Source: an uncultured Desulfovibrio sp.
GTDB taxonomy: Bacteria; Desulfobacterota; Desulfovibrionia; Desulfovibrionales; Desulfovibrionaceae
Direction of reading: 5' to 3'
NCBI GenBank assembly: GCA_900553145.1
Contig: USCL01000040.1
Coordinates: 1-18,801 of the forward strand
DNA: 18,801 nucleotides
The first letter of the stretch is position 1. Each line of letters opens with the position of its first letter. The notes beneath the pieces are model-generated. The model searched no databases and was not told the DNA's origin. It saw only the letters and a program-made list of their open reading frames with translations. Shown in pieces: positions 13,449 through 18,801 of this stretch. Made by a program: the position numbers and the translations under genes.

Positions 13449-14800
13449 ATGCTGAATTTACGCATCTTCTCATACATGCTGGCCCGGGAAATGCCGAGGG
13501 CGCGGGCTGTCTTGGCGACGTTCCAGTGGTGATCGTTGAGGGCTATCAGGATGGTTTGCGCTTCGCTGTTTTTGACGACGGACTGGAGTTTCCCGTCCGT
13601 GCCGCCCGATTCCGTGACGGCCTGCTGGCGGAGTTCGGGGGGCAGGTCGGTCAGGGTGATCTGTCCGTCCTGACACAGGCTCAGGGCCCGGATGAACACG
13701 TTGCGCAATTCGCGGATGTTGCCGGGCCACGGATAGCGCATAAGCGCGTTCATGGCGTTTTCCGTGCACCGGACCCCTTCGCCGCCCATGCGGTTGAGGA
13801 CGTCGCGCACGATCAGCGGGATGTCCTCGACGCGCTCGCTGAGAGGCGGAAGGTTGAGGGTCATGGGATTGATCCGGTAATACAGGTCCTCGCGGAATGT
13901 CCCCGCCGCGATCATTTTCTTGAGGTCGCGGTTGGTCGCGGCGACAAGCCGGAAATCCACGGCCCGGGGCTGCGATGAGCCGAGCCGGGAGAGGGTTTTC
14001 TCTTCCAGCACCCTGAGCAGCTTGACCTGCGCGTGCAAAGGCAGGTCGCCGACTTCGTCGAGGAACAGCGTGCCCTGATCGGCCAGCTCGATCTGGCCGA
14101 TCTTGCCGTCCTTGTGCGCGCCGGAAAACGCGCCGGGCACGTAGCCGAAGACTTCCGACTCGAACAGCTCCTTCGGGATGGCCGCGCAGTTGATGCTGAC
14201 GAACGGGCCGTCGGGCCGGTTGCTCGCCATATGGATCGCGCTGGCCGCCAACTCCTTGCCGGTTCCGGTCGCGCCGAGGATGAGGACCGGCGACTCGGTC
14301 CGCGCATAGCGCAGCAGGTAGGACTTGAACGCCATGATGGCGGGGCTGTTGCCGAGGATGGAATCGATGGTATAGCTTGCCCGGAGGGCGCTCTTGATGC
14401 GCCGGGCGTAGGCGTTGACCTTCTTGTCGAGGAAGTCGACGCGCTGGAGCAGGGCCTGCACTTGTTCCGGCGTGTCGAACAGGGTCATGGACAGCGCGCC
14501 GATGACGTGCCCGCCCTGATCGCGGAGCGGGATGCGGTTGACGAGGATCTTCCTCTCGCTGCCCTGGAGGCTCCGCCACGCGCCGAGCTCCGGCTCGCCG
14601 GAGGCGATGACCGCCGGGATGCCCGAATCGGGGATGAAGTCCGTGATGTGGCGGCCCATGGCGTCTTCCGGGGGGACGCGCAGGTAATTGGCGTAGGCGT
14701 CGTTGATGAACCGGATGATGCCGTCCTTATCGCAGATGAAGAGCCCCGTGGGCAGGCTGCTCATGGCCAGTTCGAGCAGGTTGCGCTGTAAGATGTCCAT
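13424..14800 (-). CDS. Sigma-54-dependent activator: PAS sensor, AAA+ domain, Fis-type HTH
   Basis: A 458-aa bacterial enhancer-binding protein. A PAS domain covers about residues 8-112 (LPTGLFICDKDGIIRFINDAYANYL). The AAA+ core has Walker A GATGTGKE (176-183), the sigma-54 contact loop GAFSGA (223-228), Walker B GTLFLDEVG (243-251), arginine-finger region FREDLYYR (302-309) and WPGNIREL (358-365). A Fis-like helix-turn-helix lies near 426-448. It uses ATP hydrolysis to open sigma-54 promoters; the PAS domain probably senses a small ligand. There is no receiver domain, so it is not a response regulator. The contact loop has Ser where GAFTGA is usual. The ATG at 14800 has AAGGA upstream. It sits next to a sigma-54 MFS-amidase operon and near three more such promoters with a shared site, so it is the best candidate activator for all four. 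A weak sigma-70 promoter may be TTGCCT-N18-TAACAT around 14840-14870. Confidence 0.93.
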   Translation of the reverse strand: MDILQRNLLELAMSSLPTGLFICDKDGIIRFINDAYANYLRVPPEDAMGRHITDFIPDSGIPAVIASGEPELGAWRSLQGSERKILVNRIPLRDQGGHVIGALSMTLFDTPEQVQALLQRVDFLDKKVNAYARRIKSALRASYTIDSILGNSPAIMAFKSYLLRYARTESPVLILGATGTGKELAASAIHMASNRPDGPFVSINCAAIPKELFESEVFGYVPGAFSGAHKDGKIGQIELADQGTLFLDEVGDLPLHAQVKLLRVLEEKTLSRLGSSQPRAVDFRLVAATNRDLKKMIAAGTFREDLYYRINPMTLNLPPLSERVEDIPLIVRDVLNRMGGEGVRCTENAMNALMRYPWPGNIRELRNVFIRALSLCQDGQITLTDLPPELRQQAVTESGGTDGKLQSVVKNSEAQTILIALNDHHWNVAKTARALGISRASMYEKMRKFSIRRPSGGF

Positions 14801-15072
14801 TCCGAGTCCTTAGCATGGCGTGGATGAATGCGGTAGATATGTTACAACCGGAACAAGGAGGGAGGCAAGCGTCTTTCGGGGCCCCGATCCTCGGCGCATC
14901 CCGCCGCCGATGAGAAGACTTGCTTGTTTTTTCCGTAACCTGTACTTCTCTGTTTTCCTTTGCACAGCCGCTGTGCCGCCGCTGCGGCGCGCCGCCCCCG
15001 GGGACGTATCCTGCGCCGGCGCCGTCCTTTTCCCGCCGAGGCGGGCGGCGGACAGATTTTTTGAGGTTCCTT
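14801..15072. other. Divergent intergenic region between the PAS activator and the dam-like gene
   Basis: No gene is supported. The minus-strand side holds a possible sigma-70 promoter for the activator. The plus-strand side has an AT-rich patch near 14920-14965, then a very GC-rich stretch with a small CCCGC/GCGGG hairpin at 15032-15045 and TTTTTTGAGG. The GAGG there is the ribosome site of the methylase gene. No sigma-54 element is visible for either gene. Confidence 0.5.
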
Positions 15073-15888
15073 ATGGAGTTGACGAGGCCGTTTCTCAAAT
15101 GGGCCGGGGGCAAATACCGCCTGCTGGACCGCCTGTTGCCGAGCATCCCTGCGGGGGCGCGCCTTGTGGAGCCTTTTGTGGGGTCCGGGGCCGTGTTTCT
15201 GAATGCGGGGTTCGCGTCCTATCTGCTGTGCGATCTCAATGCGGATCTCATAGGCCTGTACCGGACGCTGCGGCGGGACGGGGAACGGTTCATTGCGGAG
15301 GCGCGGGCCCTGTTCACGCCGGGCAACAATACGCAGGAGGCTTTCCTGCGCCTGCGGGAGACGTTCAACGCATCCGCCGACGCCGAGGAACGGAGCGTCC
15401 TTTTCCTGTATCTCAACCGCCATTCCTATAACGGGCTTGTCCGCTACAACAGCAAGGGTATCTACAACGTGCCCTTCGGGAAGTACAAGGCCCCCTATTT
15501 CCCCGAACGGGAATTGACGGTCTTCCTCGGCAAGCTCCGCGGGAACGACGTGGCCTTCGCCGTGCAGGACTTCCGGTCCACGTTCGCCGCGCTGCGCCGG
15601 GGCGACGTGGTGTACTGCGATCCGCCCTATGCGCCGGTTTCCGCCACGGCGAATTTTACCAGCTACACCGGCGGCGGGTTCGGCGTTCAGGAACAGATCG
15701 ATCTGGCCTCCGAGGCGTCCGCGGCGGCGAAACGGGGCGTGCCCGTGGTCCTGAGCAACCACGACGTGCCGCTGACCCGCGAGCTGTATGCCGCCGCCCG
15801 TCTGGAATCGTTCCCGGTGCAGCGGTTCATCAGCTGCAACGGCGCACGGCGCGGTGCCGCGCGCGAACTTCTGGCGGTGTTTTCATGA
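15073..15888 (+). CDS. dam: Dam-type DNA adenine N6-methyltransferase (GATC)
   Basis: A 271-aa alpha-class amino-methyltransferase very like enterobacterial Dam. Motif X is FLKWAGGK (7-14), motif I EPFVGSGAVF (33-42) and motif IV DPPY (183-186). The Dam-specific stretches are also intact: LNRHSYNGLVRYNSKGIYNV (DNA-contact hairpin region) and DPPYAPVSATANFT. Recognition of GATC is inferred from these. It transfers a methyl group from S-adenosylmethionine to adenine N6. The ATG at 15073 has GAGG 6 nt upstream; a longer frame upstream has no ribosome site. Its stop overlaps the start of the next gene (ATGA), so the nuclease-like gene is translationally coupled. It could be an orphan regulatory methylase or the methylase of a small restriction-modification pair. 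Confidence 0.93.
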   Translation: MELTRPFLKWAGGKYRLLDRLLPSIPAGARLVEPFVGSGAVFLNAGFASYLLCDLNADLIGLYRTLRRDGERFIAEARALFTPGNNTQEAFLRLRETFNASADAEERSVLFLYLNRHSYNGLVRYNSKGIYNVPFGKYKAPYFPERELTVFLGKLRGNDVAFAVQDFRSTFAALRRGDVVYCDPPYAPVSATANFTSYTGGGFGVQEQIDLASEASAAAKRGVPVVLSNHDVPLTRELYAAARLESFPVQRFISCNGARRGAARELLAVFS

Positions 15889-16385
15889 CTTCCGAGCAGG
15901 GCGGCGCCATCGCCAACAGGCAGGGGAACATCCTTGAACAGCAGGTGCGGCAGGCGTTCGCCTCGCACGGTTTCCGCGAAGTGACGTTTGCCGAGTACGA
16001 AAAGCTGGCCTCCGGGGGCACGCTGCCCGGCGTTTCCCTGCCCGATCTGCTGGTGCGGCGGGTGCCTTATCAGTCCATTTACGGGCACCGGGGGCTGACG
16101 GAGTTTTTGGCCGTTTCGGCCTCCCGCGGCCTCGCCGTGCGTATTGAATGCAAATGGCAGCAGTCGCAGGGCAGCGTGGACGAGAAATTCCCCTATTTGT
16201 ATCTGAACTGCGTACAGGCCATGCCCGAGGGCGAGATCATCCTGCTCATCGACGGCAACGGGTACAAGACCGGCGCGCTGGCATGGCTCAAGCAGGCGGC
16301 CGCTTCGCAGGACGCCAAGAAGATCCACGTGTTCAACCTCGTGGATTTCCTCGTCTGGGCGAACCGGAGGCTGCGGCAGCAATAG
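15885..16385 (+). CDS. Small PD-(D/E)XK nuclease-like protein coupled to the Dam methylase
   Basis: A 166-aa soluble protein. An N-terminal helix with E18 (GNILEQQVRQAF) is followed by D54 in SLPDLLVRR, then E88-x-K90 in AVRIECKWQQSQGSVDEKF. The spacing and strand pattern fit the PD-(D/E)XK nuclease core, and the later strand EIILLIDGNGYKTG fits as well. Recognised by motif only, so moderate confidence. Its ATG overlaps the dam stop by 4 nt (ATGA), indicating translational coupling. It could be a restriction enzyme matched to the methylase, a repair nuclease, or a domesticated phage-type nuclease. It is shorter than most type II GATC enzymes such as DpnII, with no obvious separate DNA-recognition domain. 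Confidence 0.7.
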   Translation: MTSEQGGAIANRQGNILEQQVRQAFASHGFREVTFAEYEKLASGGTLPGVSLPDLLVRRVPYQSIYGHRGLTEFLAVSASRGLAVRIECKWQQSQGSVDEKFPYLYLNCVQAMPEGEIILLIDGNGYKTGALAWLKQAAASQDAKKIHVFNLVDFLVWANRRLRQQ

Positions 16386-16507
16386 CATGCGGAGCGTCCC
16401 CTCCGCGTCGCTTCCCATCCGGCGGATGTTCAAGGCGGACGGGGAAGGAGCGGTTTCCTTCGGAAAAAGCCTCCTCTCCGCCTTCCCTCAAGCCAAGGAG
16501 TCGGTTC
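16386..16507. other. Short gap before the NifA-like gene
   Basis: It contains a small GCGGAG/CTCCGC hairpin (16389-16406) just after the nuclease stop, without a T-run, and an AAGGAG ribosome site at 16495-16500. No sigma-54 promoter and no clear sigma-70 promoter is visible, so read-through from dam is possible. Confidence 0.45.
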
Positions 16508-18031
16508 GTGCAGGTCCGCAATGAGATCAAGGAACTCCGGCTGCTGTTCGAGGTCTTGCAGATTTTGGACAGCGCTTCCGACTTGTCCGACAACCTTGAA
16601 ACCGTGCTCGAGGTCATGGCGAAGCACACCGGCATGATGCGCGGCGTGATCACGCTTCTCGACGAGGAGCACGGCGAGATCGCCATTGAAACCGCCTACG
16701 GCATGTCGGCGGAGGCGCAGAGCCGGGGGCGCTACAAGCTCGGCGAAGGCATCACCGGCAAGGTCATCGAGAGCGGCAAGCCGCTGGTCATCCCCAACGT
16801 GCTTGTGGAGCCGCTGTTCCTGAACAGGACGGGGAGCCGCAGCCGCAAGGAGGCCGTCTCCTTCATCTGCGTGCCCGTCAAGATGGAAGGCCGGGTCATC
16901 GGCGCGCTGTCCGCCGACAGGCTGTTCGCGGCGTCTGAGGCGCTCGAAGAGGATATGCGCCTTTTGACCGTGCTGGCCTCGCTGATTTCCAAGGCGGTGA
17001 AGAACCGGCAGGAGCATCACCGGATGCTCGAGGAAAACCGGCGCCTGCTGAACGCCCTGCGTGAGCAGTCCCGGCCTGAAATGTTCGTGGGCCGTTCGCC
17101 GGGGCTGCGGGCCGTCCTGACGCAGCTTGCGCAGGTGGCCCCGACCAGCGCCACGGTCCTGCTGCTCGGCGAGAGCGGCACGGGCAAGGAGCTTGCCGCC
17201 AATACCATCCACGCGGGCAGCCCGCGCGCCGGGCATCCCTTCATCAAGGTCAACTGCGCGGCCCTGCCGGAAGGGCTTATCGAGAGCGAGCTCTTCGGCC
17301 ACGAGAAAGGGGCCTTCACCGGGGCCGTCGGCGCACGGAAAGGCCGTTTCGAGGCGGCGGACGGCGGCACGCTGTTCCTTGACGAGATCGGCGAGCTTGC
17401 CGTCTCCACGCAGGTTAAGTTATTGCGGGTATTGCAGGAGCAGGAATTTGAGCGGCTCGGCGGCATGGAGACGCGCAAGGTGGACGTGCGCGTCGTGGCG
17501 GCGACGAGCCGGGATCTGGAGCAGATGGTCAAGGACGGGCTGTTCCGCAAGGACCTGTATTACCGGCTGGACGTGTTCCCCGTGTATATGCCCCCCCTGC
17601 GAGAACGGCAGGGCGACATCCATCTGCTCGTCGAGAATTTCCTTGAAAAGTACGGCCATAAGATCGGCAAGCGGGGGCTCCGGGTTACGCCCGAGGCCGA
17701 GGCACTGTTGCTGGCCCATTCGTGGCCCGGCAACATCCGCGAGCTGGAGAACGTCATCGAACGGGCCGTTATCCTGACCACGGACGGGCTGATCCGCCCG
17801 GATCTCCTTCCGCCCGCCATGCAGGCCTCCTGCGCGCTTTGCTCGTTGCGGGGCACGCTGCCCGATGCGCTCGATCAGCTGGAGCGGCGGCTTATCACGG
17901 AAGCCCTGCAGCAGTGCCGCGGGAACATGGGGCAAGCTGCGCAAGCGCTCGGCATCAGCGAACGGGTCATGGGGCTGAGGATGCGGAAATTCGGCCTCGA
18001 CTACAAATCGTTCCGCAGGGGAACGTTCTGA
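16508..18031 (+). CDS. NifA-like sigma-54 activator: GAF sensor, AAA+ domain, Fis-type HTH
   Basis: A 507-aa enhancer-binding protein. A GAF domain covers about residues 20-165 (LGEGITGKVIESGKPLVIPN, CVPVKMEGRVIGALSADR). The AAA+ core has Walker A GESGTGKE (221-228), an intact GAFTGA loop (268-273), Walker B GTLFLDEIG (287-295), FRKDLYYR (346-353) and SWPGNIREL (405-413). The linker holds a CxxC pair (C442, C445) and the Fis-like HTH lies near 470-495. The layout matches NifA-type regulators, but no nitrogen-fixation gene is in the window, so nifA is not assigned. The start is a GTG at 16508 with AAGGAG 7 nt upstream. The reading frame is open much further upstream, over the nuclease gene, but has no ribosome site there. 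The target is unknown. The cysteine pair could be redox- or metal-sensitive, as inference from O2-sensitive NifA proteins. Confidence 0.92.
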   Translation: MQVRNEIKELRLLFEVLQILDSASDLSDNLETVLEVMAKHTGMMRGVITLLDEEHGEIAIETAYGMSAEAQSRGRYKLGEGITGKVIESGKPLVIPNVLVEPLFLNRTGSRSRKEAVSFICVPVKMEGRVIGALSADRLFAASEALEEDMRLLTVLASLISKAVKNRQEHHRMLEENRRLLNALREQSRPEMFVGRSPGLRAVLTQLAQVAPTSATVLLLGESGTGKELAANTIHAGSPRAGHPFIKVNCAALPEGLIESELFGHEKGAFTGAVGARKGRFEAADGGTLFLDEIGELAVSTQVKLLRVLQEQEFERLGGMETRKVDVRVVAATSRDLEQMVKDGLFRKDLYYRLDVFPVYMPPLRERQGDIHLLVENFLEKYGHKIGKRGLRVTPEAEALLLAHSWPGNIRELENVIERAVILTTDGLIRPDLLPPAMQASCALCSLRGTLPDALDQLERRLITEALQQCRGNMGQAAQALGISERVMGLRMRKFGLDYKSFRRGTF

Positions 18032-18121
18032 TCAACTTAGAGTAGACGGAAATCATGGACGAAACCTGTCCTACTGGTGTTTCATACATACCATGCGATG
18101 ACACAGCGCGAGGTTTGCTGC

Positions 18122-18742
18122 ATGTTTTTTCCGATTCCGGCTTTTCGGTCGTTTCGCCAGTGGATGGGTGCCTCATCGGCGTTTGTCCGGGCATGGATAC
18201 GTTCGCCGCGGAGTGTCGGCATGGTATGCCCGAGCGGCATGCCCCTTGCCCGGAGCATGGCCGCCTTCGCTCCCCGCAAAGGTGAGGGGCTGGTGGTCGA
18301 GCTCGGGGCGGGCACGGGGACCGTGACCCGGCAGCTGCTTGATGCGGGCATTGCGCCCCGGCGTTTGATCCTGGTGGAGCAGTCCCCGGTTATGGCAAGG
18401 CTGCTGCGTGAGCGTTTCCCGCAACTGACGGTCCTTGAGGCGGACGCCCGCTGGCTTGAGGACTGCCTCCCCAAAGGCGTGCAGGTGGACTGCATCGTTT
18501 CTTCCCTCCCCCTCCTTTCCCTGAGCGAGGGCGTCCGCAGCCAGATTATCCGGGCCATGTTCGAGGTGCTGCACGAAGGCGGCTTGCTCATCCAGTACAC
18601 CTACTCGTGGCGCAAGGCGAACGCCTTTCTCAAGGACGGTTTCCGCTGCGTCGGTTCCAGTCAGGTCTGGCACAACGTGCCGCCCGCTCGCGTTTTCCGT
18701 TTTCGCAGGGAGGGGGAGCGGGCGTTTGGCAAAGGTCAATGA
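18122..18742 (+). CDS. SAM-dependent methyltransferase, PmtA-like (phospholipid N-methyltransferase/rRNA dimethylase fold)
   Basis: A 206-aa class I methyltransferase. SAM motif I is VVELGAGTGTVTRQLL (58-73), followed by ILVEQSPVMARLLRERFP (acidic end of the second strand), VLEADARWL (motif II region) and VSSLPLLSL (motif IV region). The N-terminal FVRAWIRSPRSVGMVCPSG is typical of the PmtA/COG3963 group, which methylates phosphatidylethanolamine head groups; the actual substrate is not shown. The start at the ATG at 18122 has GAGG 8 nt upstream. Earlier in-frame ATGs at 18077 and 18095 lack a ribosome site and would add non-conserved sequence. It lies 90 nt after the NifA-like gene with no terminator between, so it may share its transcript. 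Confidence 0.82.
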   Translation: MFFPIPAFRSFRQWMGASSAFVRAWIRSPRSVGMVCPSGMPLARSMAAFAPRKGEGLVVELGAGTGTVTRQLLDAGIAPRRLILVEQSPVMARLLRERFPQLTVLEADARWLEDCLPKGVQVDCIVSSLPLLSLSEGVRSQIIRAMFEVLHEGGLLIQYTYSWRKANAFLKDGFRCVGSSQVWHNVPPARVFRFRREGERAFGKGQ

Positions 18743-18743
18743 A

Positions 18744-18793
18744 GATTGGGGAGGGGAGGGCTTTTTTGAAGAAAAGCCCTCCCCTCCCCAATC
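18744..18793. terminator. Long perfect palindrome after the methyltransferase gene
   Basis: Arms 18744-18765 and 18772-18793 are exact reverse complements over 22 nt, with a 6-nt loop (TTGAAG). The stem is purine-rich on one side (GGGGAGGGGAGGG) and starts one nt after the stop codon. It probably ends or protects the transcript. As at 2098-2166, no T-run follows the stem; the TTTT/AAAA is inside it next to the loop. The two elements share the GGGGAGGGG style and may be one family. Confidence 0.7.
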
Positions 18794-18801
18794 CCCACCC
18801 C

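Noticed and set aside
14842..15762. A 306-codon minus-strand frame over the dam-like gene
   Set aside because: The Dam protein on the plus strand is unmistakable; this is its antisense shadow.
16148..16507. 120-codon N-terminal extension of the NifA-like protein
   Set aside because: It runs out of frame through the nuclease gene; a GTG with AAGGAG at 16508 gives a normal GAF-AAA-HTH protein.
18055..18285. A 76-codon plus-strand frame with a weak GGA before its ATG
   Set aside because: It overlaps the start of the PmtA-like gene in another frame and shows no recognisable domain.

Overview
This 18.8 kb chromosomal window is GC-rich in its genes, with AT-rich promoter gaps. It looks like a Desulfovibrionaceae-type anaerobe such as Bilophila or a relative. 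That guess rests on the mix of a CoA-acylating sulfoacetaldehyde-type dehydrogenase, a tripartite tricarboxylate transporter, two sigma-54 activators and four sigma-54 promoters; no rRNA or other marker gene is present to confirm it. I see no tRNA, rRNA, CRISPR array, insertion sequence or prophage module.

Layout. (1) 198-1835 (-): a two-domain sugar-nucleotide enzyme, with a cytidylyltransferase-like half and a PseG-like half. It sits between two inverted copies of a 45-bp intergenic repeat (17-61 and 2051-2095). (2) 2191-5161 (-): an operon of a DASS-family anion transporter and an acylating aldehyde dehydrogenase (SauS-like). (3) 5454-6473 (-): an orphan TauA/SsuA/NMT1-like periplasmic binding protein with its own promoter and terminator. 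(4) 6895-9892 (-): a complete tctA-tctB-tctC transporter operon. (5) 10291-13132 (-): an MFS transporter followed by an amidase-signature hydrolase. (6) 13424-14800 (-): a PAS/AAA+/Fis sigma-54 activator. (7) 15073-18742 (+): a Dam-type methylase overlapping a small PD-(D/E)XK nuclease-like gene, then a GAF/AAA+/Fis (NifA-like) activator, then a PmtA-like SAM methyltransferase.

How it works together. The most striking feature is in the gaps. The DASS-sauS operon, the binding protein, the tct operon and the MFS-amidase operon each have a sigma-54 promoter (GG-N10-GC; GG-N10-GA for the MFS gene). Each also has a site resembling TCCAGACATGTCTGGA centred about 140-156 bp upstream of the predicted start. 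Three of the four promoters share a 14-nt box, TAwAAAAAGAACAA, in the same register from -11 to +3. The simplest reading is one regulon of four transport systems from four families plus two catabolic enzymes, switched on together by one sigma-54 activator. The adjacent PAS activator at 13424-14800 is the obvious candidate. The substrates are probably organosulfonates or related small carboxylates; that part is inferred from the SauS-like enzyme.

Most CDS starts were set by Shine-Dalgarno sites. tctA and the NifA-like gene use GTG. For tctA the first in-frame ATGs lie upstream of, or at, the predicted promoter and so cannot be used.
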